A stretch of DNA of 64,000 nt from Sycobia sp. Sy_11 (lineage: Eukaryota > Arthropoda > Insecta > Hymenoptera > Epichrysomallidae): NCBI GenBank assembly GCA_018907035.1, contig JACCIC010000039.1, positions 2,153,501 to 2,217,500 on the forward strand, in the 5' to 3' direction. The position numbers were made by a program, and so were the translations under genes. Positions 13,681 through 48,969 of the stretch are shown in pieces; position 1 is the first letter of the stretch, and each line of letters opens with the position of its first letter. Under the pieces are notes generated by a model that was given only the letters and a program-made list of their open reading frames with translations, did no database searches and was not told where the DNA came from.

Positions 13681-16252
13681 ATTCTTTTTTTTTTCCCCCC
13701 AAGCTTTGTCAATATTATTTTTATTTTCCATAACTGTCGGGCGCGGCCTCGAATTCTAAAAATACATCAATTTCCAGCAGGGACAATTAAATATTGCTTT
13801 TAAGCTCACTGGGTCGATCGTGGAAAGTGCCAATCAAAAGTTCAAAAATTGGATGTATAATATTAATAGTCGCAAGGGGGGAGCGAATTATTTTCACGTG
13901 GATTATACGCATCAAACACGATGGAAACATGAATCATCTGCCCCTCTTCTGTTCGAATAGAGCTTCTTTGCGTTTATTTTTAATTAAATATACTGTCTGA
14001 AATAGAATTTTTACATTTGTTCGGCTTAATATAATATAGTGATCGAATACTTGTCCCTTTTCAACGATTTCAATACATGATTTATCGTAAGATTATTATA
14101 CTATACGAAGCCTTTATACTGTATACGATAATATATAAGCTTATAAATTGATTTCTATACTTTTAAGTTATATTATTCGTTCATTTAATATTTTACCATG
14201 GCGTAGAACAACTTATAAAATCTACCTAAAAATTAAATTAATGATAATAATTTTTCTAAATACATACAAATTTCTTGTAATTATAATGTGTTTAATTAAT
14301 CGTTTTCTAAATAAGCCTTACCTGTAAGCGAGTGATAAATAATTTAGGTATTTAGACAAATCATTTTTATTTAATTTTTTTAGCTATAGTTTTTTCTACA
14401 ATACAGCAAAAAAATCATAGAATTATTAATCAATTTATAATCTTATATATTGTTGTATTAATGAAAAGGTATTATACGTTATAATTATAATACAATAATT
14501 AATGTATTGAAAGTGGCGAAAAAAAATCAAGTATTCGATTACTATAAGGAAGTTAAAAACTCGATTTTATAAACAGTATTTAGTTCAAAATTCAAAGAAG
14601 CTCGATTTGAATAAAACAAAGGTGATTTGGCATAAAGCACGTGGAAATGATTCGTTACCAGTTCACTGTAGACTCTCCTTGCTAATTACTTTATTGAGAT
14701 CTTCAGTTCCTGTAAAAAATAGATAATTAAACATAATAAAAAAAGAATATTTCATATCTATAGATACGGTAATCACGTAATAGATACTTTTCGGTTAGAT
14801 GGATTAGTTAATAGATAGATTCGGTCGATGTTTTTTTTCTTTTTTGCTTTGAAAATTATAGCTTTGTTTTATTAAAGCGCTTAAGACCTGGTTTCAAGCA
14901 ATTTTTCGGTCATTTGAGTTGTGCTCGGCTCATCTTGAGCATACCATATATAGACAGGAGTATAGAGACGCACGGGTCTGTATAGCTCCCACCGCACCCA
15001 TCACGGCGGTCAAAAAGATTCGATTTTGGCGCGATAAGATAGAATTAGGGTATATATATATATTGTCGTCAGATTATAAATATTTTAATAAAATTCTAAT
15101 ACATACAATATACGGAGAATTAATAATTTATGGCAACTATCGTTAAAAGCAATCGCTGCATCATTTCAATCGGGTTGCCTATCAATACCCCCCCCCCCAC
15201 TCCTCTCGTCTAATTGCCAGATTTTGCCATTATTTTTGCGCGATTTCCAAAAAAAAAAAAAAACATTTTTACAATGTGCTTGAATTAATATTGGGAAGTT
15301 TATAAATATGCATCATTTCGTGCGACTGACGTAAAATCAATAACATTGAGCGAATAAGAGATAAATTAACTATACAACCCGCATATTTATATATTAATTT
15401 CTGTATATAGTCCCGCAAACAAAACTATAATGGATAGTTGCAGCATTGCATTATGACTGGTCTTTATAATCCATTGCTTGGATCACATAAAAAATTACAA
15501 TAAATTTTCATAAAAAACATTCTATACAAATCGCCTGGGCTTGAAATTTTGCTTTTATTCATATTTTTTCCTTCTAACAATTTATGCATTGATATGAAAA
15601 TATAATTTTTTTTTTTTAATATAAGAAAATTCTATAAATGATTATGAATTAAGATTTAATATTGTTAGATTAGTTTAGCCTTCTATAAATAATAAAGCAA
15701 AAAATACTAGAAACTAAATATTGGACGGTATCGCGAATGGACTGTGAGCAGATGTGTCCGCTGGGTCTTATTACGATCTGCGTCTTTGCTGCCCTGCGTG
15801 GCAAATGATTTGTGAGTTTATTGTTTAGATGCCTGATATTTTTATATAGATTTTAAGCTTCTCACAAGGGCTTTTCAAGGCAGAGTTTTCAATTTCGAGT
15901 ACTGCAGTGAGTCTTGCTTTGACCTTTCGTTTGAACAGACGTCTTTTCTTTCCTCGTTTGAAATAAAGTTCATCTTAAAAGATTATTTCGTCTATCTTTA
16001 TTTTAACATTTCACCTGCTATATTTAATACAAATTTAATAAATATCTATGTGCACATTAATAATATATACATGAATACAAAGTACTTGTGTCGAGTGTTG
16101 CAAAGATAGGACTGTAAGATCGACAGAAAATATCTATTAGTTAATGCATATGAGATTTATTAGACATTTACCAGTCCGTAGGTAATTTTATAAATTTCAC
16201 ATATTCGCAAAAGAAATTTTCTTGTTGGAAGTACAAAGCTGCAATAAATAAG

Positions 16253-16297
<45 letters not shown>

Positions 16298-16299
16298 GA
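13681..16299. other. Intergenic, AT-rich; one small ORF
   Basis: Mostly featureless AT-rich DNA, with a C run near 15187-15198 and a TA array at 16256-16295. The only item picked out is a 23-codon ORF at 15737-15808 in a slightly more complex patch (15720-15970). Confidence 0.45.
15737..15808 (+). CDS. Possible 23-aa small ORF
   Basis: ATG to TGA encoding 23 residues with a hydrophobic core (LGLITICVFAAL) preceded by two Cys residues and followed by RGK-stop. It resembles in size the small membrane peptides encoded by some insect transcripts. No family is recognised, and chance is likely in a window of this length. Confidence 0.12.
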   Translation: MDCEQMCPLGLITICVFAALRGK

Positions 16300-16928
16300 C
16301 TTCGATCATAGTAGCCGCGCGTGCGTTAATGAAAGCTAAGAGCCACCGCCGCCGCCGCCGCGGCCCGCGCTCGCTGGACGCGGAAAGGAACAAGGCCGCC
16401 TTTGCAACGTGCGCGCCTCGCGATATAGCGCCGGGTGGCGGGGTTTGGGTGGTTGGGGAGGGGGGGGGGCGCAACGACGACGACGACGACGACGACGAGT
16501 CGCACAGCAAAGCGACGCGTTTATATACCCCGCGATTATGCATATTATGTGTATATAACTATATAGCTTGACATCTCGCGCGCGCGCGCGCGCCGCTTAT
16601 TTGACGCGAGTACAGCGCGCGAGACGCACCGCGCGCGGACGCGCTCTCCGTACGGGCCTCATCCCAGCAGCGCGCAGACGCGCGCCGTCCGTATAAACGC
16701 CACCGTCGTCCTCCTCGTCGTCGTCGTCGCGACCGGGCGATCGGCGCGCACGTGGCGCATCGGGTTTATCGCTTAAAACTCGCGCGTTGCCGATATTACT
16801 ATTTCCATGCGCGCGCGCGCGAATGTGTGCGTGTGTGTGTGTCTGTGCCCGTCTGTCTGCCTCTGTGTGTCTGTGCGCGCGCGCGCGCGCGAAGGATATA
16901 ACGAGTCGTACGTGAAATAACGAGAGAA
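16300..16928 (+). promoter_or_regulatory. CpG-rich probable promoter and 5' UTR of MAPKAPK2
   Basis: About 630 bases of very CpG-dense sequence end directly at the MAPKAPK2 start codon. It contains CCG/CGA triplet runs (16347-16363 and 16474-16499), CG dinucleotide tracts (about 16577-16592, 16807-16820, 16874-16890) and a TATAAAC at about 16692. Its position and composition suggest the promoter and 5' UTR. The transcription start cannot be read from sequence, and the TATA-like motif may be chance. Confidence 0.45.
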
Positions 16929-38775
<21,847 letters not shown>

Positions 38776-38821
38776 AAAATCGCCCGACTCGCGAGCCTGG
38801 TCGATCGGCTGTGCCCGTGAT

Positions 38822-38869
<48 letters not shown>

Positions 38870-39023
38870 TGTCTCAGGCGCATCGTGCGTCAGATCCGCA
38901 GAGCCGTGCTTCGCGAGTTTGCCTTCGAATTCGTCGCTTTGTATTTAATACATATATATAATACACACACACACATCCGTGTCGCGAAATCGACCGTGTT
39001 TGCTTCATAATTTTACGCACTCG

Positions 39024-39085
<62 letters not shown>

Positions 39086-39182
39086 TACCGTCGAACACTC
39101 GATGTCGAGTGATGTAATTATAATAATATGTCTCGTGAAGTATTGTAAATATAATAGAACGGATTTCTATAATATATCTTTC

Positions 39183-39248
<66 letters not shown>

Positions 39249-39610
39249 GAAAGACAAAAATGATTCTACAGACCTGATCGAGTAGTGCCTATAATGCTTT
39301 TATAATCGTTATATATATACATATAGATTGACTATTGCTGAACTTTTTTTTCATATTTTTTTCTTTCGTAATGCATTTACATACAAATAAAATGACAATA
39401 ATGTTACCGCTGCAGCTGATGTAAACATTAATCAAAAAATTATTATAGTATCGTCTGTCTACTCGATTTATTACCGATTTATAGATGTCTATTTTTAAAT
39501 CATGTAAAAGGCATAAATGTGCAAATTAATTTGTTCTTATTTTCATTTCAATAAGTTGAATTAGAATTTTTAAATTTGTGATCATTGCAATATACGTTTT
39601 ATTTAATAAA
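38776..39610 (+). other. MAPKAPK2 3' UTR (probable extent)
   Basis: AATAAA hexamers occur at 39386-39391 and 39605-39610; the true end cannot be chosen from sequence. It contains TA arrays at 38824-38866, 39026-39080 and 39185-39246. The last is the centre of a perfect palindrome. Confidence 0.55.
39177..39254. repeat. 78-base perfect palindrome centred on a TA array
   Basis: TCTTTCAT, then about 31 TA units, then ATGAAAGA. The flanks extend the self-complementarity of the array by eight bases on each side, allowing a hairpin of more than 30 bp in the MAPKAPK2 3' UTR. Confidence 0.85.
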
Positions 39611-39818
39611 TTTGACTTACGATCATGTATTTTATCCTAAACGACAATAGAGAAATATCGTCAAAAGTGAAAGCTAAATTTATTATTCGATGTATGCATA
39701 AATATAGGTACATTAGAATAAAATATGCATTATAAGCACTGGAAAAAATGTCTATTATCAAGTAAATCTTTGCTTGGCATTGATAATTCTACTTGCGTCA
39801 ACTGAGCTAAAGAAACCC

Positions 39819-40037
39819 AATAAATATTTTTATCGGTCTTACAGTCTTTTTAACGAACTATTATATATTTATAATGATAATATAATTCAACGAATTATAA
39901 TATACGTTTTTGCTTTGTAGAAGGTAAATTAGAATCCTAAAGATTTCACATTTCAAATTTTACGGGGGTGATTATAAACCAGGACAGCTTAACTGTCGTC
40001 ATAATAGTCCGTAAGATCATTGAAAATATTTGTTAGT
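39819..40037. repeat. Inverted pair of dispersed-repeat ends (copies D and C)
   Basis: 39819-39852 on the minus strand reads AGACTGTAAGACCGATAAAA then ATATTTATTG. 39963-40037 on the plus strand reads GGACAGCTTAACTGTCGTC then AGTCCGTAAGATCATT and AATATTTGTTAG. The two face each other across about 110 bases, as if they were terminal inverted repeats of a short element. Confidence 0.45.
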
Positions 40038-40489
40038 TTTTAGAAAGTAAATTTCACTAAATGTTAACGAACTTACTTAGTTTAAATAAATTTTTCTGGG
40101 ATCGAGATAATATATTTTGAATTTTAAAAAAAGCAGTCTCCTTGATTAAAAAAAAAAGCAAGAATATATGAAGTTGATAATGGCAATTTTTTCTACGTAG
40201 TTTCTGCGAAAATGAGATGCTGATAATATATATCGTAAAATGCACACGTCCTTATTATAGATAGATATAGAATAAGTATATAAAATTCACACAACCGATT
40301 TTCCAATTATTAATATGTTATACAATAATTGTCGTCAAATAATCAATATTTCCCGCGTATAATGACACGACGAAAATGCTCTCGAGGATTGTCAGATATA
40401 TAATATATATATATATAATGGTCATCCTATCCCGTAATTCACGCGATCCCTTATTATACGCGACAGAGTATATATATAATTGAAGTGTC
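40038..40489. other. AT-rich, no gene recognised
   Basis: No coding frame of protein character and no further repeat was seen. Confidence 0.5.
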
Positions 40490-40760
40490 GATGCGGCGCG
40501 CTCGGCGATCATGTTACCAATAACCGGGCCTAATGAAGCGGCGCGCGAGTCCGCGGCCGACAATAATGAAAAAAACCCGCCGCCGACCGCGAGCGTTCGT
40601 CCGAGCTGGACGGGAGCTAATTGACAGGGTACTTATGATCAAGTGATAAATGCACTCGCATTAACCGAAGCGACGTTTTAGCGCGGATTGCCATGGTGCG
40701 AAAGCCAGCGGTCTCGTATATAAAACTTGGTCGCGGGCGGAGGATTCCCCCCCCCCCCCG
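40490..40760. promoter_or_regulatory. GC-rich island with a TATA-like box
   Basis: A compact GC-rich block of high complexity in AT-rich DNA, without a supported ORF. TATATAAAA lies at 40717-40725, followed about 28 bases later by a C run (40748-40759). It is a candidate promoter or enhancer for a gene not seen here. Confidence 0.25.
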
Positions 40761-41773
40761 CCGACAATGCCTTTTTACTGCGCGCACGCATGATATATAC
40801 GTAAGGTAAATCGCGCCAATGAATAGTTATCCGTGTATATTCGCATGGGCGTAGATTTTTTTTTTTTTTTAATTTTTATCTTTTGTATTCGGATTTAAAG
40901 AGTGAAGGGGGGAGAAAAATCGCGATTAAAATTATTTTGTATTACTGCGTAATATATTATATTATACCGAGTGTCCAAAAGATACTATATGGATCCTTTA
41001 TTTGTGAGCAATGAAAAAGAGCTAGAGAGTTGGCTTAATATTACAAAGTTAAAATTGTAGAAGATGTGAACCGTATGCCCTGTGCAACTATAGCTAGTCG
41101 ATTATATCTAGTGAAAATTTGTTTCTGTTACAAATTATTCATAACAAGCGTCTGCCCATCTTTGGATCTGTTGCATAAACTTAAGCCAAAAAAGCCAGGA
41201 TTATGTATTAATCGTCATTGCGTTATTATAAAATTCATTTACTTTCTTAATGATTGATTCTTGGACTAATGTACTTGGTGACACGATTTTTCAGGATTAT
41301 TGCTCGATGTATGACGTTCTAAACAGTTTTAATACTAGTACATATAAAATACTTGGCATTTTCTTTAATTATTTGCATAGTAAATCTATAATAAATCGTT
41401 ATTTATTGATGGAAATGGTGTAATATGACCAAGCGAGACTTAGATAATCATTCATTGGTGCATTTACCTTATAAATGAGAGTACAATAGTATAATAGTAT
41501 ATTTCAATATAAACTCAGCTGAATATTGCCTGGTTCGATATAAGTATTTTCATACATCCGTTCAATTCGTGTCCATATAAGTGTCCGATCCAAATGCATT
41601 TTCGTGCCTATACAACATCGCTGATCTACGTCAGCGATTTTTAGTTGCTTGGAACTATATATGTATAACTCAAAACATTATTATATACGGTAATTGTGTA
41701 AATAGCGTAATGTACTTTTATCATCGAAAAGCAGCGAAAACGATGGAGTTATAAAAAATAACTTACTACAATT

Positions 41774-41841
<68 letters not shown>

Positions 41842-44259
41842 ACGTAGTCTGATAAAATGCAAAGAGTCAATTAATTTTAACGAATAAACTTTAAACGTTG
41901 TCAATTTTCTGATTAAAAATATACTCTGACCACACTATGTATGTTGAACTTGTTGACAATTATTTGATGCTATGTTATATGACAATATATACACAATATA
42001 TAAATATATATAAAATGGAAAATAATGGATATTCAAATATGAAATTAAACAAATGTTTCTGATAATACTTCTAGAGAAATAAATATACAATTTTATAAAA
42101 AAAAGAAATAAATATGCATTCATTTGCTGTTTAATTAAATTTTTCTCGATTTTTTTTATTATCGAAAAATTATGAGCAAGTTTTTTTAGGCCCTAAAATA
42201 CCGTCAGCGAAAATACTTTAAATTTATCATCGACAATATCAGGTCTACTTCAAACTTTACCTATGGTAGGTAACTTAATGGCCTTCCTTTTTAACCACCG
42301 CACTCGATGGTAAAAGATTTTTTTTATAAAGAATTTATAAAAAATAATATATAATAATATAATAATATAATAAAATATTGTAAAGTAATTCAGTATATTA
42401 CTTGTGTATGTATATATATATATTTTTTTCAATTTTATGAATTTATAAATATAATTTTATTTATATTTATAAATATAATTTTAAATGTTATATTAATACC
42501 GTACAATTTATTTAAACATTTAACGCATAATATTTCAAGTTAGTATAAAACAATCATTATTAAAATATATATATACAAATGAATTGACCAATAGCTGCAC
42601 GCAATAATTAATTTGTATATTCATACATCTATTAATTAAACTCGAATTAAATTTAAAGTCCAGAACATATATATATATATCCACAGCTACATATATGTAT
42701 AATTAATGCGCATCATAATACGAATCCATCGATGAATCCATTAGTCAATCTGCAGAAAGCCTCGTTCAGCTTGCTTGATGGGAAAATTTTTCATTAATAT
42801 ATTATATATACATATAAAAAGTACATATAAATCGTGATAATTGTTCGGGGCGTGTATCAGGCTGAATATATAAAGCGAGGCGTGTGTGGTCCAACGGTTT
42901 TGATTTATAGTCGCACTTCCGTATAGAAGTATCGTGTATATATATATATATTATTTCGGATTTTTTACGATGTAAAATTTAAAAAAAAAAACCGCTCATA
43001 AAAATTCTTTTTTTTTTACTTCTTACCTTTTGAGATATGCCTTGATTAAATTACAGATAATCTGGATAATTATTGCGATAAGGTATATTAAGAAAAAGAA
43101 AATATTGTAAAGGCATGTATAATACTTTGATCTCACCATAATGATGAAATTACTCTTTCGTGTATTTTTGAAGATTTTATACGCTAATCTGCAAGTTTTA
43201 GGAATTATATTATTCAACGATTTAATTGAATTTCTTTTTGACAAAATGGTGTTTTTTTTTTGTTTTTAATTTATAACCACGAAACGGATATGAATTCTTA
43301 CGTATAAAAATAACGCAGCAGAAATTATACCAATAATAGCTATTGACAATTTTTACAAAAAGTAGGGCTTAATTTATTCTATTCTGATGGAAAGATTGCC
43401 ATGATACTTATAAAGCAACGTTTGACCATGTTTTTTCAAAGCTTGGTAATAGTTTGACGAAGTCGGAGAGAATTCGTTTAAGATAAAGTTTTGTAAGCAA
43501 AATGGAAAAAAAAATTTCTGTTTGGTAAAAATGATCCTCGAAAGGACTAATGGCAGATTGTATTATTGCAAGAATTTAATTTATGCATATATACATGTTG
43601 GCAGGATTGTCAAACGTTGTTAGCAGAGTTATATATATAAAGCATATTAATTCGAGACCTTTATACATATTGTCAATTGCAGCGAAATTTGCGAATATCT
43701 GATAATGCATCTGGCAAAATCGGGCAAAATTCTGACCAGAGTTGTTTTTGACGTGATTTTTCTTCCTCACTCGCCAGTAAGCATTTTATATACTGTATAT
43801 ACGGTTTACACCGCTACATATATTCTCAATTCTCACACAAGATCGATTGGTAATATTATCTTGCAGACGGCTGGCGATCAATTCATTAGATAAATATTAT
43901 AATTCAATGCGACTTCGGTGCCCGTCAAACGATACGATAATTCGGCAAGAAATCGAGGTTATAAATTCATTGGAAATCGATTAATCATATAGATTCTCGC
44001 GGAATATTTTATCCATGCGTTACTTTATCTTAGAATTCTAAATTGTAAATATATAGATTAGCAATTATTCAAAAGGATATGTAAGCAGTTATATATATCT
44101 ACACTTATATACACTAATTTGCAATTAAATGTTGCGGTTAACGTATATACATACAGGTATACACAACAATCGGTTTATCGATACTTTTACACCAACGCCT
44201 CTATATGTATATTTAATTTAAAGAGATCCTAACCAGACATTACGTTATATTATAAACGC
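40761..44259. other. AT-rich intergenic DNA
   Basis: No gene recognised. It holds a TA array (41778-41829). A patch at 40975-41260 begins ACCGAGTGTCCAAAAG, reminiscent of insect transposon ends; no transposase is readable. Confidence 0.45.
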
Positions 44260-44947
44260 GCGAGATCAGGCGCCGTATATAAAGAAATTCGTGCCGATGA
44301 ATATAAACAGGTTGTCAAAGCGGCGCGGGGACGATCGATCAAAGCGATAATTGACAATGCGTATGTACAGGTATTACACACACGCGCGCGCACACATACA
44401 CACACACACACACACTTGACAAATGCCAGAACGATGTGGGGGCGGCCATTGACGGAGAAGGGGTGGGGGAGTGAAAAAACCGGACGGTTCGAGTTTCGAG
44501 TTGTGTCGTGCGGCGACGCGACGCGACAGAATCGTCATTGTAGCATACGTGTATCTATAGACGCGTATGTATAAAGATCCTCTCGAAGAGATGCTTTTTT
44601 TTTTTTTTTGTTTTTTACAATGCTCGGTAATTCGCGTTCTTCCCTGTATAATCGTTGAAGGGCGCGTGCGCGACCGCGCGCACGTTCGTCAGGACGAAAG
44701 AAAAGCTGCTGTGCCGTAGCAGACTAGAAGAGACATAAAAAGGAGCCAAAATACCGGAAGGGATCGTTTGTGCGTCGCGATTCCCGGAAATTTGGTCGTA
44801 CGGTCGCCATGACGAGCCCCCTTCGCTCTTCATTGATTTGGAACTATATAACGAGCCCTTTCGCCCGGTGCACGAGGAAGGGGGGCTTGGGCTCTTAAAA
44901 AGCGATATTTATATTATACATAGACGCTCACTTCCCATCCACATTAA

Positions 44948-44978
<31 letters not shown>

Positions 44979-45227
44979 CGTGCGTGTGTGTATTATATAC
45001 AAGCTGCCATTCCGTGTCCTTTTCGGAGAGAAAACAAGCCACTCTCGCGATCCCGATTGGCATGAATAATATATATATAAATACGCTACATGCGCGAGCA
45101 AGTTTACGTGAGGGCGTTTGCAGAGAGGGAGAGAGAAAGAGAGAGGGCCGGGGTGCGCTATATAGCATAACAGGTCTCGACTCGCATCAAATGCGGTGCG
45201 TCGTCCAGACCAGACCCTATACCAGTC

Positions 45228-45263
<36 letters not shown>

Positions 45264-45780
45264 AATTCATTGCAGTCGCCTTGATGGGGTGGGAACTTAG
45301 GGTGGGCCTCCTTTGCTCTGGATTCCATCCTACATCCCATATCCCTCATCGCCGTCGCGCTAATACGCGCACGCGTGTGTGTATAGAGTGAAAAGAGAGA
45401 GAGAGAGAGAGACAGAGGGCGAACTGCGGCGAACCCGGTGTGAGCGGAAGAAAAAAATGGAGGAATGGAATGCGAGCCGGGCGCGTGCGACCGACCGACC
45501 GACCGACCGACCGGGCGAGCGGCTCGCGCGTACACGAGGTCGTTCATTCATTCGCCGTGCGCGCGCGCGCGCCGTGGTTCGTGCCTTTCGCCTCGCCCGC
45601 TAAAACGAACAGAAATCCCATTCACCGTTGCGTGCACGCGCGTTGGTTCGCTATCGCGCGAGCGGCGGCGGCGGCCGCCCCCGCGCTTCCTTTTATTATT
45701 ACGCGCTCCTTCCTCGAAGCCGCCGCCGGCTCGTTTTCATAAAAACCCGTCCGTGCCTGTACGGACGCGCCGACGTTTGG
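44260..45780. other. CpG-rich region with simple repeats
   Basis: It contains CA/CG/GT alternating tracts (44375-44415, 44948-44990), a TA array (45240-45264), a GA tract (45395-45411), CGAC repeats (45489-45512) and CG tracts (about 45560-45572). Many overlapping Arg/Ala/Ser frames exist on both strands, as CpG-rich DNA produces. No protein is recognised. Confidence 0.4.
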
Positions 45781-45969
45781 CGCTGATATCGATATATACA
45801 CGTGTAGGATGATAATATGCAACGCGCAATTCCAAATGCTTCGTAATCGAGATTAAAGAAGGTTAATGCTGATCAAAGGCCTTTATAAGAATGATTTCGT
45901 TTCTATTTCTCTATTATTATTATTATTATTATTTTTTTTTTTTCAATTAACCGACTATCCTCTGCAAAA

Positions 45970-46740
45970 TTTTGAGCATATCGGTCTCGTCGCCGCTTCT
46001 TCGCGCGTCACGCAATGCCGACAGACTGTACTGGCGCGTTCGGGAGACGTGGCCAGCCCGAGACGAGAAAGGCTTAGCTTCTTCCTCCTCCGCCTCTCGG
46101 TTTGTCGCGGTCGCCGTTAAAAAAAAAAAAATTCCTCGTTCTTCGCCGGCCTTGGAACGACCGGAGGACGCGCGCGTAGCCACATCGGTCCCCGTGTACA
46201 GGTTCCTCGGTGAATCGGCAACCCGTTCTTTCCACATTTTGGCCAGAATCGAGGAACAACGGCGAGGAGGGTGGGGAGGGGGCGAATTCTATGTAACCCA
46301 GCGTGGCCGGCAGGCCACGGACCGTCACGGGCCCCCGCGTCCTCCGACCAGCTGGCGCCGATTCGCCACGGTGTGAAAATCCATCGGGCGTTAAGACGCG
46401 TCGGTGCGACGATGTACTTCGGCCAACCCGGCTCTTCGATTTCGATGAATCGCAATTGCGAGACCGCGGATTGGGGATATTTCGATCCCGTTTACTCGCT
46501 TCGAGCGGGATCGCTCGAACGTCAATAAAGAATCGAGAGAAAATCCTTTCGGGACCTGAATCTTCGATCGAGATGGATACTGTATTAAAGTTTCCTTCGT
46601 TTCTACGTCTTCGTTCCCGGTGAATTGTCGACCATCTGCCGGAAAAAGGGTTCGCGATCCTCTGCGAGGCTCACGACCAAAAGGGATAGGACAGACCGTC
46701 GCCGCCGCGAACTCGTTCGATCGCCTCGTGATTCTTGGGT
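45970..46740. other. GC-rich patch, origin unknown
   Basis: Overlapping open frames of up to 134 codons occur on both strands, none with a recognised motif. An AATAAAG lies at about 46525. The patch ends abruptly at AT-rich DNA near 46745. It might be a decayed retroelement; this cannot be supported further. Confidence 0.2.
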
Positions 46741-46744
46741 CGGC

Positions 46745-47993
46745 AAATATTATTTATTTTATTAAACAATAAAATTATATTATTTATTTTATATATAAAT
46801 AGAATAATATATATATAATTAATTATCAATAATTGAAACAGGTATAAGATAAAAAAAAAAAAAGGATTTTGTAGCTGTTTCATCGGTAATGTTGCCAGAC
46901 TTTAAGCAGTGATAATTATGTTTAAAAAATGTGTACTTGTGATTGTGATATTAATTTTTCGTTCAAACGTTCTAATTCGTTTGCTTGCGTTGTCAGATGA
47001 CCGCTTTTGTAATTCAATATCTCCTCAAATTTACCATTGACACTTAATTTTCAGAATATCATTAAAATATATATGAAATAATCAATACGCAGCTCATTTA
47101 TGGAAAGGATCTTTCATTTTTTGAGAGAGTTATAAATAAAATAAACCTCAGTTTTATTTCCGATTCTTTGGGGATGATAATAAACAAGGACAGTGGGACT
47201 GTCATTATTTTAGTGTAATATATTATATTATAGACTGTAAGACCGATAAAAATATTTATTAGATTACATTAATCAGTTCATTAACAGAGAAACGAGCGAT
47301 GCTCCGTACAAATATTATACCAATTGTTGGCTTACGAAGACGTCAGTGTATCATTACAAATCCATGCATCCGGTTGAGTTGTCAATAACACTGTAAAATT
47401 TCATCGAATTTTTAAAAGAACCAGTTGTGTGCGTACACGATTTTATACTTGGAGTCTGGCCCATTATTTAAATTAGTGACATTTTTCGCAGTACCTATAC
47501 TTTTATCGAAAATCTATAATATCGTTTTCTGACTTTGTACACTTATTGAAGAAATATACACATAAAAATATACACATAGGCATACACTAAAAAATGCAAA
47601 TATATATACGTTAATTGAAGAAATAGTTTCCTGACGTACAATTATATTCTTATTATTCTACAACTTTTATTAAATTTTACGTATTTATAATATATTTATT
47701 CAATAAGAACAATTATTCAAATAATTTTAAATGTATATTTTAACATAATATTCCTCACGAGAATAATCCCTTGCGAATCATGGTTGACTGTATCGTATAA
47801 TAATATGACCAGACAAGTTTTTACGACGTAATTTTATAGGCTTAATGCGCATAAGAATTATATATTGATATTTTAACAAATATTCACCTTCAAGTCCTCT
47901 CTGAACGACCCGCAGCTAATTGCTCTATTGTAATAATAGCCCAGACGGTAAAAATGTCCCATAGTAATGAACGTTTTAACGGAAAAAGGACAT
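46745..47993. other. AT-rich intergenic DNA with one dispersed-repeat copy
   Basis: No gene was seen. The only structured item is the repeat copy at 47166-47262. Confidence 0.5.
47166..47262 (+). repeat. Dispersed repeat, copy B
   Basis: GGGGATGATAATAAACAAGG, then GACAGTGGGACTGTC, CATTATTTTAGT and AGACTGTAAGACCGATAAAA. It is the closest relative of copy A, with an extra TA-rich insert before AGACTGTAAG. Confidence 0.6.
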
Positions 47994-48969
47994 TTATGAT
48001 AGAAAATGGATACACGTTAGGTTAATCAAAATATTGTCCGTTTCTACTCCTTTTTCCCATCTTTCTGGCAATATGTCGATACCGTTGCGAAAGAACGATG
48101 TCCGTTTCGAGGCGATCCAATTATTCACAAATTCTCGCACTTCTCGAACATCTCGGAAGTGCGTATCAACAAGGTCGTGCCGCATCGATCTGAATAGATG
48201 ATATCAGAAGGCGTTGTGTCTGGCGAGTACTGCGCTATGTCTGGTTGAGTGCGACAACACTTACCATTCGTGGTCTAACCGAGAATGACTTCGCGCCTAT
48301 TGCTCGCGATTGCTGATCTATGTTCGATCAATTTCTCTTGCAAATCATTCAGTTGGCGTTTGTATACCTCGGCAGTGACGGTTTCATTCGGTTTTAGCAG
48401 ATCGTAGTACAGCTCACCCTGTTGGTCCCACTGGTCCCACCAAATGCACAGCAATACATTATAGCCGTTTGGACGGTTGACCTGGGTCCACCCATGACTT
48501 TTTGCGCTTAGGATTGTCATGGTAGATGCATCACAGAAAACTCTTCTTTTTTTCCTGGTAAGCAAAGACAGTGCGATGTTGTATCGATTTATAATGGCAC
48601 TTTCGGTCATATCGTGTGGCATCCATCATCCTTCTTTATGAATCTTTGCCATCGCATTTAAACGTTTGCCAACTGCTCTGCCACTGACTTCTAACTTATC
48701 AACGAGTTCTTTCTGCATTTGAGCTGAATTTTCGTCAATTAATGCTTGCAATTCACCATCTTCAAACTTTTTCGGTTGTTTAGAACGTTCTTTGTCATTA
48801 ACATCAGTATCTCCACTTCGAAACCGCTGAGACCACTCTTTATATTTTGCAAGCGATGGAGCTTGTTCGCGATAACATTCTTGAAGTAATCGATAAGTTC
48901 CTGCTTTTTTTTTTTCAAACGAAATTAGTGCAATAGAAGATGTCGAAAGAACGATTTATCACGATTCAT
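47994..48969 (-). pseudogene. Mariner-family transposase pseudogene
   Basis: A relic of a Tc1/mariner DDD/E transposase that once cut and pasted a mariner element. Reading on the minus strand, the start region SFFRHLLLH (ATG at 48969) is followed by the helix-turn-helix part (YRLLQECYREQAPSLAK, RFRSGD), the linker WMPHDMTE, the family signature LLCIWWDQ, a YYDLLKPNETVTAE strand, YSPD with PSD, and the C-terminus LPERWEK. The frame is broken by TAA (48927-48925), an 11-A run that shifts frame (about 48905-48915), TGA (48628-48626), TAG (48277-48275) and a single-base loss near 48202. The GDE region with the first catalytic Asp is eroded, and the HDNARPH-type block is unrecognisable. Terminal inverted repeats were not located, so the element limits are unknown. 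It cannot be active. Confidence 0.9.

Noticed and set aside
44838..46623. Dense overlapping frames on both strands, Arg/Ala/Ser/Pro-rich
   Set aside because: CpG-rich DNA lacks stop codons by composition; no motif, no splice-supported continuity and mutually overlapping frames.
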